NCBI RefSeq assembly: GCF_047229345.1
Contig: NZ_JBFTER010000007.1
Coordinates: forward strand, 17,447 to 81,446
DNA from: Cellulomonas_A sp047229345
Lineage (GTDB): Bacteria; Actinomycetota; Actinomycetes; Actinomycetales; Cellulomonadaceae
Length of the DNA: 64,000 nucleotides
Direction of reading: 5' to 3'
Position numbers and translations under genes: made by a program. Shown here piece by piece: positions 54,484-62,766 of this stretch. The notes below the pieces were generated by a model. It had not been told where the DNA came from and ran no database searches. It saw nothing but the letters and a program-made list of their open reading frames with translations. The stretch's first letter is position 1; every line of letters starts with the position of its first letter.

Positions 54484-54585
54484 TGTCCGGGTCGCGCGCG
54501 CGCCTCACCAGCGCCGCCGCCGCCCCCTCCGCACCACCACCGCACGACCTGCCTCGCAGGTACCTCTCACCCCGAAGGACTCCCG

Positions 54586-56037
54586 ATGACGAGCTCGCGC
54601 GCCTCCGGTCGCACGTTCCCCGCCGACTTCCTCTGGGGGAGCGCCACGGCGTCCTACCAGATCGAGGGCGCCGTGACCGAGGACGGCCGCGGGCCGTCGA
54701 TCTGGGACACGTTCTCCGCCACGCCCGGCAAGACCCTCAACGGGGACACCGGGGCGGTCGCCGCCGACCACTACCACCGGGTCGACGAGGACGTCGCCCT
54801 CATGAAGGACCTCGGCCTGCACGCCTACCGGTTCTCGATCGCGTGGCCGCGCGTGCAGCCGACCGGCTCGGGCGCCTTCAACCCGAAGGGCCTCGACTTC
54901 TACTCCCGGCTCGTCGACCAGCTGCGCGGTGCCGAGATCGCCCCCGTGGTCACGCTCTACCACTGGGACCTCCCGCAGCCGCTCGAGGACGCGGGCGGCT
55001 GGCCGAACCGCGACACGGCGTACCGGTTCGCGGAGTACGCGGGCAAGGTCGCCGAGGTGCTCGGTGACCGCGTCGAGATCTGGACCACGTTCAACGAGCC
55101 GTGGTGCTCGGCCTACCTCGGCTACGCGTCCGGCGTGCACGCCCCGGGCCGCAACAGCCACGCCGACTCGCTCGCCGCGGCGCACCACCTCAACCTCGCG
55201 CACGGCCTCGGCGGTCGCGCGATCCGCGAGGTCCTCCCCGACGCGAAGCTCTCGATCACGCTCAACCTGCACGTGACGCGGGCCGCGAGCACCGCACCCG
55301 AGGACGTCGACGCCAAGCGCCGCATCGACAACCTCGCGAACGAGATCTTCCTGCAGCCGGTGCTCGAGGGCCGGTACCCCGAGGAGCTCATCGCCGACAC
55401 CGCGTCGGTGACGGACTGGTCGTTCGTGCACGACGGCGACGCGGAGCTCTGCCAGGTCCCGCTCAGCGTCCTCGGCATCAACTACTACTCGACGGGCCTC
55501 GTGAAGAAGCGCGAGGGCGAGTACGTCCCCGGCGACGGCACGCCCGGCCCCGACGGCCACAAGTCCTCGCCCGTGAGCGCATGGCCCGCCGCCGACGACG
55601 TCGAGTGGCTCCCGCAGCCCGGCCCGTACACGGCGATGGGCTGGAACATCGAGCCCGAGGGCCTCACCGAGCTCCTCGTCGACGTGCACACGCGCTACCC
55701 CGACGTGCCGCTCGCAGTCACCGAGAACGGCGCCGCGTTCTACGACACGGTCGCCGAGGACGGTCGCGTCCACGACGTCGACCGCGTCACCTACCTGCAC
55801 GACCACATCGACGCCGTCGGCGACGCGATCGACAAGGGCGTGGACGTCCGCGGCTACTTCGTGTGGTCGCTCATGGACAACTTCGAGTGGGCGTACGGCT
55901 ACGACCGCCGCTTCGGCATCGTGCACGTCGACTACGACACGCTCGTGCGCACCCGCAAGGACTCGTCGTACTGGTACGCCGAGCTCGTCCGCACGAACAC
56001 GATCCCGACGATCGAGTCGGCGGCCGACCTGACCTGA
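54586..56037 (+). CDS. Glycoside hydrolase family 1 beta-glucosidase
   Basis: This 483-residue cytosolic barrel enzyme cleaves cellobiose and other beta-glucosides. It has acid/base E171 (TFNEPW) and nucleophile E380 (VTENGAA). The N-terminal signature is FLWGSATASYQIEGAV, and WSLMDNFEWAYGY is the sugar-binding C-terminal motif. The ATG has a GAAGGA site 7 nt upstream. It has its own promoter region, palindrome and terminator, so it is not part of the GH42-GH31 operon. Together with GH3 it could hydrolyse the glucan backbone freed of xylose and galactose. Confidence 0.95.
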   Translation: MTSSRASGRTFPADFLWGSATASYQIEGAVTEDGRGPSIWDTFSATPGKTLNGDTGAVAADHYHRVDEDVALMKDLGLHAYRFSIAWPRVQPTGSGAFNPKGLDFYSRLVDQLRGAEIAPVVTLYHWDLPQPLEDAGGWPNRDTAYRFAEYAGKVAEVLGDRVEIWTTFNEPWCSAYLGYASGVHAPGRNSHADSLAAAHHLNLAHGLGGRAIREVLPDAKLSITLNLHVTRAASTAPEDVDAKRRIDNLANEIFLQPVLEGRYPEELIADTASVTDWSFVHDGDAELCQVPLSVLGINYYSTGLVKKREGEYVPGDGTPGPDGHKSSPVSAWPAADDVEWLPQPGPYTAMGWNIEPEGLTELLVDVHTRYPDVPLAVTENGAAFYDTVAEDGRVHDVDRVTYLHDHIDAVGDAIDKGVDVRGYFVWSLMDNFEWAYGYDRRFGIVHVDYDTLVRTRKDSSYWYAELVRTNTIPTIESAADLT

Positions 56038-56075
56038 CCGCCGCGGGCGGCCGGCTGACGGCCGCTCCCCGGCAC

Positions 56076-56119
56076 CGACGAACGCGCACCGGACCTCACG
56101 GCCCGGTGCGCGTTCGTCG
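56076..56119 (+). terminator. Strong hairpin after GH1
   Basis: A 17-bp perfect stem joins 56076-56092 (CGACGAACGCGCACCGG) and 56103-56119, with a 10-nt loop. It lies 38 bp past the stop and marks the edge of the sugar locus. Confidence 0.75.
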
Positions 56120-56252
56120 TCCACGACCCCGCGCTGCACCCGGCGGTGCGCTCGGCGCGGGGCGACACGACGGCGGCCCTCGACCCGCGAGCGCCTGGTG
56201 GGACGCGACCGCCGCGCACGCGCCGCCCCGTGGCGCGCGAGAGGATGGGCAC

Positions 56253-56561
56253 GTGCCGAAGGGACGACGTTCGACGAAGCGCCCGTACGGCGCGCCCGTC
56301 GAGCCGCTCGACCTCGACCGCGTCCGGGGCGGGCGCTCGACCGAGTCCGGGCCGGACGGCGAGTGGACCGTGCAGCGCGTCGGGGCCTCCGAGCGCAGCT
56401 ACCGCTGCCCGGGCTGCGACCAGCTCGTGGGCCCGGGGGTCGCGCACGTCGTCGCGTGGCCGACCGACCACCTGTTCGGTGCGGACGCGGCGCTCGCGGA
56501 CCGCCGGCACTGGCACGCGTCGTGCTGGTCGGCGCGCACGCGCCGCCGTCCCGGTCGTTAG
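56253..56561 (+). CDS. Small zinc-ribbon-like protein
   Basis: This 102-residue protein has a basic start (PKGRRSTKRPYG) and a probable metal site made of YRCPGCDQLV and, near the C-terminus, RRHWHASCW. Such a CxxC...HxxC arrangement usually holds zinc. Between them lies VAHVVAWPTDHLFG. Similar short proteins are common in actinobacteria, but I know no assigned role. The GTG is preceded by GAGAGGA. The neighbouring HAD gene has its own -10 box. Confidence 0.75.
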   Translation: MPKGRRSTKRPYGAPVEPLDLDRVRGGRSTESGPDGEWTVQRVGASERSYRCPGCDQLVGPGVAHVVAWPTDHLFGADAALADRRHWHASCWSARTRRRPGR

Positions 56562-56570
56562 CCTCGGCGC

Positions 56571-57416
56571 ATGCCGTCCCTCCTGCGGGCCCCGCGCCTC
56601 GTCGCGACCGACCTCGACGGCACGCTCCTGCGCAGCGACGGGACGGTCTCGCCGCGCACCCGCGCCGCGCTCGTCGCCGCCGAGCGCGCGGGGATCGAGG
56701 TCGTCTTCGTCACGGCACGGCCGCCGCGCTGGCTGCACGACGTGCGCGACGTCGTCGGGCGGCACGGGGTCGCGATCTGCGCGAACGGGGCCGCGGTCCT
56801 CGACGTGCGCGCCGACGTCGTGCTCGCCGAGCGGGCGATGGACAGCGGCGTGGTGTCCGCGCTCGTGGCCCGCGTGCGGGACCGGCTCCCCGGCACCCGG
56901 TTCGCGGTCGAGCGCCGGGCCGGGATCCTCGCGGAGCAGGGCTTCGTCGGCCCGCACCCCCTCCCGGTCGGCGCCCCGGTGGTCGACGCCCTGGAGACCG
57001 CGCTCGACGACGCGACCTACAAGCTCCTCGCGCGCCGCCCCGGCGAGGACCCCGCGGCCTTCCTGCGCGACGTGGCCGCCGTGCTCGGGCCCGACGCCGT
57101 GCTCGCCGACTCCGGGGCGGTCGGACTCGCCGAGGTCACCGGGCCGGGCGTCACGAAGGCCTCGACGCTCGCGACGTGGGCTGCCCAGCGCGGGCTCGGG
57201 CCCGACGACGTGTGGGCGTTCGGCGACGCCCCGAACGACCTGCCGATGCTCGCGTGGGCGGGCGTGTCGTTCGCCGTCGGCAACGCCCACCCGGACGTCG
57301 CGGGCGCCGCGAGCCGCCGGTGCGGGACGAACGACGACGACGGCGTCGCGGAGCAGCTCGAGGGCGCGCTCGGGCTGCTCGAGGACGTCCCGGAGCACGT
57401 CCGCCCGGCGCGCTGA
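56571..57416 (+). CDS. HAD-superfamily (Cof-type) phosphatase
   Basis: This 281-residue hydrolase probably dephosphorylates sugar phosphates or cofactors. Motif I is VATDLDGTLL (two catalytic Asp), motif II is VFVTARPP, the lysine motif is PGVTKASTLATWA and motif IV is FGDAPNDLPMLAWAG. The C2 cap between motifs II and III assigns it to the Cof/YidA group. TAGCCT at 56559-56564 ends 6 nt before the ATG, so translation is probably leaderless. Confidence 0.88.
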   Translation: MPSLLRAPRLVATDLDGTLLRSDGTVSPRTRAALVAAERAGIEVVFVTARPPRWLHDVRDVVGRHGVAICANGAAVLDVRADVVLAERAMDSGVVSALVARVRDRLPGTRFAVERRAGILAEQGFVGPHPLPVGAPVVDALETALDDATYKLLARRPGEDPAAFLRDVAAVLGPDAVLADSGAVGLAEVTGPGVTKASTLATWAAQRGLGPDDVWAFGDAPNDLPMLAWAGVSFAVGNAHPDVAGAASRRCGTNDDDGVAEQLEGALGLLEDVPEHVRPAR

Positions 57417-57447
57417 GGCCCGGCACGCGCGGCTAGTCTCGGGGGCG

Positions 57448-58242
57448 ATGAGCACCGACGACGCCCCGACCGGCGAACCGACCCCCGTCCGCGCGCTGAC
57501 CGTCCTACCTGCGCACCGCGAGGACATCGAGCTGCACACCGCCGACGGCCTCACGCTCGTCGGCGAGCTCGCACGCCCGGTCGCCGAGGACGGCAGCCTG
57601 CCGGCCCCGGCCGCGACCCTCGTGACGCTGCACCCGCTGCCGACGCACGGCGGGTACATGGACTCCCACGTGCTGCGCAAGGCGTCGTGGCGGCTGCCCG
57701 CGATGGCCGGCGTCGCGGTGCTCCGGTTCAACACGCGCGGCACGAGCAGCCCGCGCGGGACGAGCCAGGGGGCGTTCGACGGCGGCGTCGGCGAGCGGCT
57801 CGACGTGCACGCCGCGATCGAGTACGCCGAGTTCCACGACCTGCCGAACCGCTGGCTCGTCGGCTGGTCCTTCGGCACCGAGCTCGCGCTCATGCACGGC
57901 AGGGACCCGTCGATCGAGGGCGCGATCCTGCTCTCGCCGCCCCTGCACCGAGCGACGGACGCCGACCTCGACGCGTGGGACGCGTTCGGCAAGCCGCTCG
58001 TCGTGCTCGTCCCCGAGCTCGACGACTACCTCCGCCCGCCCGAGGCCCGCGAGCGGTTCGCGCGCGTCCGGCACGCCGAGGTCATCGGGGTGGACGGCGC
58101 GAAGCACCTGTGGGTCGGCGAGCCGGCCGTGCGGCGCGTGCTCGACGAGATCGTCGGCCACGTGCTGCCGGGCGCCCCCGTCCCGCTGCCGACCACCTGG
58201 GCCGGGGAGAGCACCACCGCCGACGTCCAGGAGCCCGCATGA
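57448..58242 (+). CDS. Alpha/beta hydrolase
   Basis: This 264-residue serine hydrolase has the nucleophile elbow GWSFGTEL. It also has the oxyanion stretch TLVTLHPLPTHGGYM and the general N-terminal RFNTRGTSSPRGTSQG. A His near the end (GAKHLWVGE) likely completes the triad. The family resembles COG2945-type hydrolases; the substrate is unknown. TAGTCT at 57434-57439 lies 8 nt before the ATG, suggesting a leaderless message. The stop overlaps the next ATG by 4 bp. Confidence 0.82.
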   Translation: MSTDDAPTGEPTPVRALTVLPAHREDIELHTADGLTLVGELARPVAEDGSLPAPAATLVTLHPLPTHGGYMDSHVLRKASWRLPAMAGVAVLRFNTRGTSSPRGTSQGAFDGGVGERLDVHAAIEYAEFHDLPNRWLVGWSFGTELALMHGRDPSIEGAILLSPPLHRATDADLDAWDAFGKPLVVLVPELDDYLRPPEARERFARVRHAEVIGVDGAKHLWVGEPAVRRVLDEIVGHVLPGAPVPLPTTWAGESTTADVQEPA

Positions 58243-59093
58243 GCACCGCACCCGACCCCGCCGACCTGGTACTGCCGGTCCGTACCTACGCCGACGGCAC
58301 CGGACGCGCGCACCACCACGCCGCGCTGCCCGTCGTCCTCCTGCACGCCTTCCCGTTCGACGCCCGGATGTGGGACGCCGTCGCCGCGGCGCTCCCGGCC
58401 GACCGCCCGGTGCTCGCGCTCGACCTGCCGGGTCACGGCGCCGCGGCCGGGCTGACGCCCGCGGAGCCCTCGCTCGAGGCCGTGGCGGACGCCGTCGCGG
58501 CGTCGCTGTCCGAGGTCGGTGTCGAGCGCGCGGTCGTCGCGGGGCTCTCGATGGGCGGGTACGTCGCGCTGGCCCTCCTGGAGCGGCACCCCGGGCTCGT
58601 CGCAGGACTCGGGCTGCTCGACACGCGCGCGACCGCGGACGCCGACGAGGCGCGCGCGAACCGGCTGCGGGTCGCGGCCGCCGTCGAGGAGTCCGCGGCC
58701 GTCGACGAGGTGCGCCCGATGGCGCGCGCGGTGCTCGGCGCCACGACGCTCGCCGGCCGCCCCGAGGTCGTCGACCAGGTCGCGGTGTGGGTCGGCGAGC
58801 AGCCGCCCGCCGGGGTCGCGTGGTCGCAGCGCGCGATGGCCGCCCGGCCCGAGCGCACCGCGGCGCTGGCCGCGTACGCCGGCCCGGTGCTGCTGCTCGT
58901 CGGCGAGGAGGACACGATCACTCCCCTCGCGGACGCCGAGCGGATGCGGACCGCCGCGCCGCACGCGGAGCTCGTCGTGGTGCCCGGCGCGGGCCACCTG
59001 AGCGCGGTCGAGCAGCCCGGGCCGGTCGCGATCGCGCTCGAGCGCCTCGCCGGCCGGGCCGACGCCGCGGGGGAGGGCGACCGCGAGCGGTGA
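58239..59093 (+). CDS. Alpha/beta-fold hydrolase
   Basis: This second 284-residue hydrolase is coupled to the first (ATGA overlap, with AGGAG upstream). It shows VVLLHAFPFDARMW (oxyanion loop), LDLPGHG, the nucleophile elbow AGLSMGGYVAL, the acid in LLVGEEDTITPL and the catalytic His in VPGAGHLSAVEQP. This is the classic MhpC/BioH-like pattern. The substrate is not predictable. Unlike the first hydrolase, it has no long polar start. Confidence 0.88.
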   Translation: MSTAPDPADLVLPVRTYADGTGRAHHHAALPVVLLHAFPFDARMWDAVAAALPADRPVLALDLPGHGAAAGLTPAEPSLEAVADAVAASLSEVGVERAVVAGLSMGGYVALALLERHPGLVAGLGLLDTRATADADEARANRLRVAAAVEESAAVDEVRPMARAVLGATTLAGRPEVVDQVAVWVGEQPPAGVAWSQRAMAARPERTAALAAYAGPVLLLVGEEDTITPLADAERMRTAAPHAELVVVPGAGHLSAVEQPGPVAIALERLAGRADAAGEGDRER

Positions 59094-59151
59094 TCGCCCG
59101 GTCGGTGAGCCGCACGGGTCGGGGTCCCAGCCTCGCGGGATCTTGACCTCG

Positions 59152-59177
59152 CAGGATCCCGACCGTTCGGGATCCTG
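59152..59177 (+). terminator. Hairpin after the hydrolase pair
   Basis: CAGGATCCCGA (59152-59162) and TCGGGATCCTG (59167-59177) form a perfect 11-bp stem with a 4-nt loop. It lies 58 bp after the stop and just before the 9-bp repeat block. Confidence 0.65.
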
Positions 59178-59192
59178 ACCTCTCAAAATCCT

Positions 59193-59264
59193 GACCTCCC
59201 GGACCTCCCGGACCTCCCGGACCTCCCGGACCTCCCGGACCTCCCGGACCTCCCGGACCTCCCG
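59193..59264. repeat. Eight perfect tandem copies of GACCTCCCG
   Basis: The 9-bp unit repeats exactly eight times, with degenerate copies (GACCTCGCG and similar) continuing to about 59300. It fills the 326-bp gap between two converging genes (59094-59419), which otherwise holds only the hairpin at 59152. Confidence 0.9.
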
Positions 59265-59419
59265 GACCTCGCGGACCTCGGACCTCGCGAACTTCGCGGA
59301 CCGCGCCGACCTCACGGCCTCGGGCCGCGTGCACCGGTCGTGCAGCGACCCGGCCGGGGCGACGGCCCGGCCGGCGTCGAGCGCGGTCGGGGTCAGGCCA
59401 CGCCCACCCTCAGGCGGCG

Positions 59420-59839
59420 TCAGCGCCCCAGCGCGCGGGCTAGCGCGTCGGGCAGGTCGAGGGACTCCCCGTCCTTGCCGCCCGCGCCGATGACGAGCGG
59501 CGGGTCCTGCGGTGTCAGCGTCGTGCCGCGCAGCTGGGCCCGCAGGCTCGTCGGGACGCCCAGGACGTAGTACTCACCGTCGGTGCCGACGGCGACCTTC
59601 TCGTCGCGGCGCAGGTACCAACCCGTGTGCGGGGTCCGGTACCGGTGCCGACCGTCGTAGCTGTGCGCCCGCAGCGGCACGGGGGCGACGCCGCGCGCCC
59701 GTGCGGTCTCGACGAACTCAGCGAGGAGCGCGCGGGCCCGCGTCGACTCCGCGAGCCGCCGCCGTTCGAGGGCCTCGGCGTGCACGGCGGCGGCCTCCCG
59801 GCGCTGCGTGCGCCAGTCGTCGCCCGTGGATGCGCTCAC
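59420..59839 (-). CDS. Conserved protein of unknown function (139 aa)
   Basis: This short protein has a helical charged start (DDWRTQRREAAAVHAEALERRR, residues 7-28) and a compact C-terminal part. The latter holds VPLRAHSYDGRHRYRTPHTGWYLRRDEKVAVGTD (split here as a description of a beta-rich domain with many aromatic and basic residues). I do not recognise the family. It begins 20 bp after the big coiled-coil gene on the same strand and may be its operon partner. There is no signal peptide or membrane span. The GTG start has a weak ribosome site. Confidence 0.7.
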   Translation of the reverse strand: MSASTGDDWRTQRREAAAVHAEALERRRLAESTRARALLAEFVETARARGVAPVPLRAHSYDGRHRYRTPHTGWYLRRDEKVAVGTDGEYYVLGVPTSLRAQLRGTTLTPQDPPLVIGAGGKDGESLDLPDALARALGR

Positions 59840-59858
59840 TCGCGGGTCCGCGCGCGAC

Positions 59859-62564
59859 TCACCGGCGGGCCTTCGACGGGCGCGGGGTCGACGACCGGGC
59901 GTCGCCGCCGGTCGCGGTCCGGTCCGCCGCGGGCTCCGCGTCGTCGTCCTGGGTCGCGCCCTCGGTCCGCGCGTCCTGCCCGGCGGGCTCCTGCTCTGCC
60001 GCGGGCTCCTGCCCGGCGGCCGGCTCCTGCTCTGCCGCGGGCTCCTGCTCGGCCGCCAGCTCCTGCACCGCCGGGGCCGCGCCGGTCTCGGCGTCCGACG
60101 TCCCGTCGCGCGCGTCGTCCACGTCGCGCGCGTCCTCGTCCGCGTCGGCCTGCACCTCGGTCGCGGCGGCGTCGTCGCGTGCGTCCCCGTCCTGGGCCTC
60201 GTCGTCCCGCGTCTCGACCTGCTCGCCACCGGGCGCGCCGTCCGACGCCGTCGTCCCCGCCTCGCGCGCGTCGACCTCCGCCGTCGCGTCGTCGCGCGCA
60301 CCCTCGGGAGCCGCGTCGTCGCGCGCACCGTCGGGAGCCGCGTCGTCGCGCGCACCGTCGGGCGCGGCCGGGTCGGCGACGTCGTCCGCGGAGCCCGCCG
60401 AGCCGACCTGCGGGGCGGCGCTGTCCGGTCGCGTGGGCCGGTCGGCCTCGCCCGACGCGGCGGCGGGCGTGCTCGAGCGGCCGGGGAGCTCCGCCTGGCG
60501 CGCCGACGAGGGCTCAGCTTCGTCGTCACCGGCGGAGGGCACCGAGGAGATCGCCGCCGCGCGCGCCCGTCCGGCCGCCGAGACGGGGGAGGGGCGCTTG
60601 CCGGCGGGGCGGCCCTGGGGGCGGTTCGCGGGGCGCGCGGGGGTGCGCGGAGCGGGCTCCGGCTCGCTGCTCGCGACCGGCTCCGGCGCCGCTGCGGCGA
60701 GCTTGGCCTCGGCCTGCTCCGCGCGCTCGAGCGTCGTCCGGCTCGGGACGGGGTCGTTGCCGAGCAGGTTGCGCAGCTCGTCGAGGTAGGACGTGATCGA
60801 CTCGCGCTGGCGGTTGAGCTCCTCGACCTGCCGCTGCGCGGTCGTCCGCTCGCGCTCGGACTCGGTGAGCGCGTCCGACAGGGACTTCTCGGCGTACTCG
60901 CGCGCCTCGGCGACGACCCGGTCGGCCGTGCGGCGGGCGTCGGACAGCAGCTCCTTGGCGTGGGCCTCGGAGTCGACCCGGACCCGCTCCGCCTGCTCGA
61001 GCGCCTGCGCGACCCGCACCTCGGCGTCGGCGGCGTGCGCCTCGGCGTCCCGGACGAGCCGCTCGGTCTCCGCGCGCGCCGTCTCGTGCCGCGCGGCGTC
61101 CGCGTGCTCGGCCTCCTCGTGCCGCGCGGCGATCGACAGCTCGGCGTCGGCGAGCGCCTGCTCGGCACGCTGGAGCATCTCCTCGGCCTGCGCCCGCGCA
61201 GCCGCGACGATCTCGGCTCCGGTCCGGCGCGCGTCCGTGAGCGCACGCTCGACCTCGACCCGGGCGGCCTCGCGCTGCTCCGCGAGCTCACGCTCGGTGC
61301 GGTCACGCAGCTCGGTCGTCTCGCGGTCCGTGGCGTCCCGGAGCTCGTCCGTCTCACGCTCGACGGAGGACCGCAGGTGCACGGTCTCGTGCACCGTCCG
61401 CTCACGCAGCTCGGTCGTCTCGCGCTCCGCCTGCGCGCGGATCTCGGCGGCGTAGTGCTCGGCCTCGAGCCGCAGCGCCGAGATCGACTGCTCGGCCTCG
61501 GCCCGCAGGGCGGCGATCTCGTCGCCCACGGCCGCCCGCAGCTCGCCCGTCTCGCGCTCCGCGCTCGCCCGCACCGACCCCGCGTACTGCTCGGCCTCGC
61601 CGCGCAGCCCCGCGACCTCGGCGGCGACCTGGTGCTCGAGCGCCGCGGCCTCCCGCTCGGCACGGGCGCGCACGCCGTCGGCGTACTCCTGCGCCTCGGC
61701 GCGGAGCGACGTCGACTCCGCCGCGATCTGCTGCCGGGCCTCGGCGACCTCGGTCGCGACGACGGACCGCTGCATCGCGGCGTAGCGCTCGGCCTCGGCG
61801 CGCAGCCCCGCGAGCTCGCCCTCGACCCGCTGGCGCAGCGCGGTGGTCTCGGCGTCCGCGCTCTGGCGGAGGTCCTGCGCGTAGCGCTCGGCCTCCTCGC
61901 GCTGCGCGGTGGTCTCCGCCTCGGTCGTCGACCGCAGCTCGCTCGCCGCCCGCTCGGTCGAGATGCGCAGCTCGGTCGCCTCGCGCTCGACCGTCGCCCG
62001 GAGCGTCCCGAGCTCCCGCTCGAGGGACGTGCGGCGCTCGCTCTCCTCGGTGTTGAGCGCGGAGTGGATGCGGGCGGCCTCGCGCTCCGCGGACCCGAGG
62101 AGCTCCTCGGCCCGGCGCTGCGCGGCCACCACGGTGCTCTCGGCCTCGGTGCCCGCGGTCGTCCGCAGCTCCTCGGCCTCGCGCCGCGCCGTCGCGAGCA
62201 TCTCGCCGACCTCGTTCTCGGCGCGCGAGCGGAGCTGGCCGGCCGCGAGCTTGGCGCGCGCGAGGGCGTCGGACGCCTGCGCGTTCGCCTGCTGCACGAC
62301 GTCGGACGACTGCTCCTCGGCGGAGCGCAGGAGCTGCTCGATGCGCGAGCCCAGACCGGAGTACGTCGGACGCTCGGCCTCGCGCAGGTGCCGCTGCGCC
62401 TCGGAGAGCTCGCCGGCCATCTGCATCGCCCTGCCGTCGAGCTGCTCGACCTGGTCGCGGGCCTCGCTGAGCGCCTGCTCGAGCGCCTTGATCCTCGCGT
62501 CGACGGGTCCTCGGTCGTACCCGCGGAAGTTGACGACGGGGAAGGGCGAACGGTCCTCGGGCAC
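59859..62564 (-). CDS. Large hendecad-repeat coiled-coil protein (DivIVA/Scy/FilP-like)
   Basis: This 901-residue cytoskeletal-type protein has a DivIVA-like start (FPVVNFRGYDRGPVDARIKALEQAL in outline, residues about 7-31). Residues about 178-440 are some 24 consecutive 11-residue repeats of the form LRxEAExExxx with little interruption. Looser repeats continue to about 566. The tail (about 600-901) is disordered and acidic, with DGARDDAAP and QEPAAE short repeats. Such proteins (Scy, FilP, Wag31 partners) organise polar growth in actinobacteria. GTG 62564 has a perfect AGGAGG site. Confidence 0.85.
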   Translation of the reverse strand: MPEDRSPFPVVNFRGYDRGPVDARIKALEQALSEARDQVEQLDGRAMQMAGELSEAQRHLREAERPTYSGLGSRIEQLLRSAEEQSSDVVQQANAQASDALARAKLAAGQLRSRAENEVGEMLATARREAEELRTTAGTEAESTVVAAQRRAEELLGSAEREAARIHSALNTEESERRTSLERELGTLRATVEREATELRISTERAASELRSTTEAETTAQREEAERYAQDLRQSADAETTALRQRVEGELAGLRAEAERYAAMQRSVVATEVAEARQQIAAESTSLRAEAQEYADGVRARAEREAAALEHQVAAEVAGLRGEAEQYAGSVRASAERETGELRAAVGDEIAALRAEAEQSISALRLEAEHYAAEIRAQAERETTELRERTVHETVHLRSSVERETDELRDATDRETTELRDRTERELAEQREAARVEVERALTDARRTGAEIVAAARAQAEEMLQRAEQALADAELSIAARHEEAEHADAARHETARAETERLVRDAEAHAADAEVRVAQALEQAERVRVDSEAHAKELLSDARRTADRVVAEAREYAEKSLSDALTESERERTTAQRQVEELNRQRESITSYLDELRNLLGNDPVPSRTTLERAEQAEAKLAAAAPEPVASSEPEPAPRTPARPANRPQGRPAGKRPSPVSAAGRARAAAISSVPSAGDDEAEPSSARQAELPGRSSTPAAASGEADRPTRPDSAAPQVGSAGSADDVADPAAPDGARDDAAPDGARDDAAPEGARDDATAEVDAREAGTTASDGAPGGEQVETRDDEAQDGDARDDAAATEVQADADEDARDVDDARDGTSDAETGAAPAVQELAAEQEPAAEQEPAAGQEPAAEQEPAGQDARTEGATQDDDAEPAADRTATGGDARSSTPRPSKARR

Positions 62565-62733
62565 GGGATCCTCCTGGGCGCGTCGGCGCCGGTCCGCGGG
62601 CGCCTCGATCGAGGCGCGGGGCAAGTCGGCCGGTAGTCCTCGGGCAGGATATCGGTCCTCGTGAGAGGGCCGAACCGTGCCCCGACCAGCATGTCGCACA
62701 CCCGCCCGTTCTGCCCCGGCCGAGGGTTCCGCC

Positions 62734-62739
62734 TATCCT
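62734..62739 (+). promoter_or_regulatory. -10 box (TATCCT) for the last gene
   Basis: TATCCT precedes the GTG at 62767 with a GAGAGGA ribosome site between. The 202-bp gap to the divergent coiled-coil gene also holds TATCCT on the minus strand near 62650, so both promoters are visible. Confidence 0.45.
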
Positions 62740-62766
62740 GGGTCGTCACGTTCGAGAGGACCCCGC

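Noticed and set aside
49785..54585. CebR/CelR operator TGGGAGCGCTCCCA near the sugar genes
   Set aside because: The motif was not seen at any promoter in the locus. Other palindromes occupy these places.
41531..56120. Sugar locus as a mobile element
   Set aside because: There is no integrase, transposase, att-like repeat pair or composition shift. The tRNA at 17 kb is far away.
59193..59300. CRISPR array
   Set aside because: The repeat unit is 9 bp, contiguous, with no spacers and no cas genes.
59808..62636. 942-residue open frame opposite the coiled-coil gene
   Set aside because: It is the mirror of the hendecad repeats, with Leu/Arg/Gly-rich sequence and no domain.
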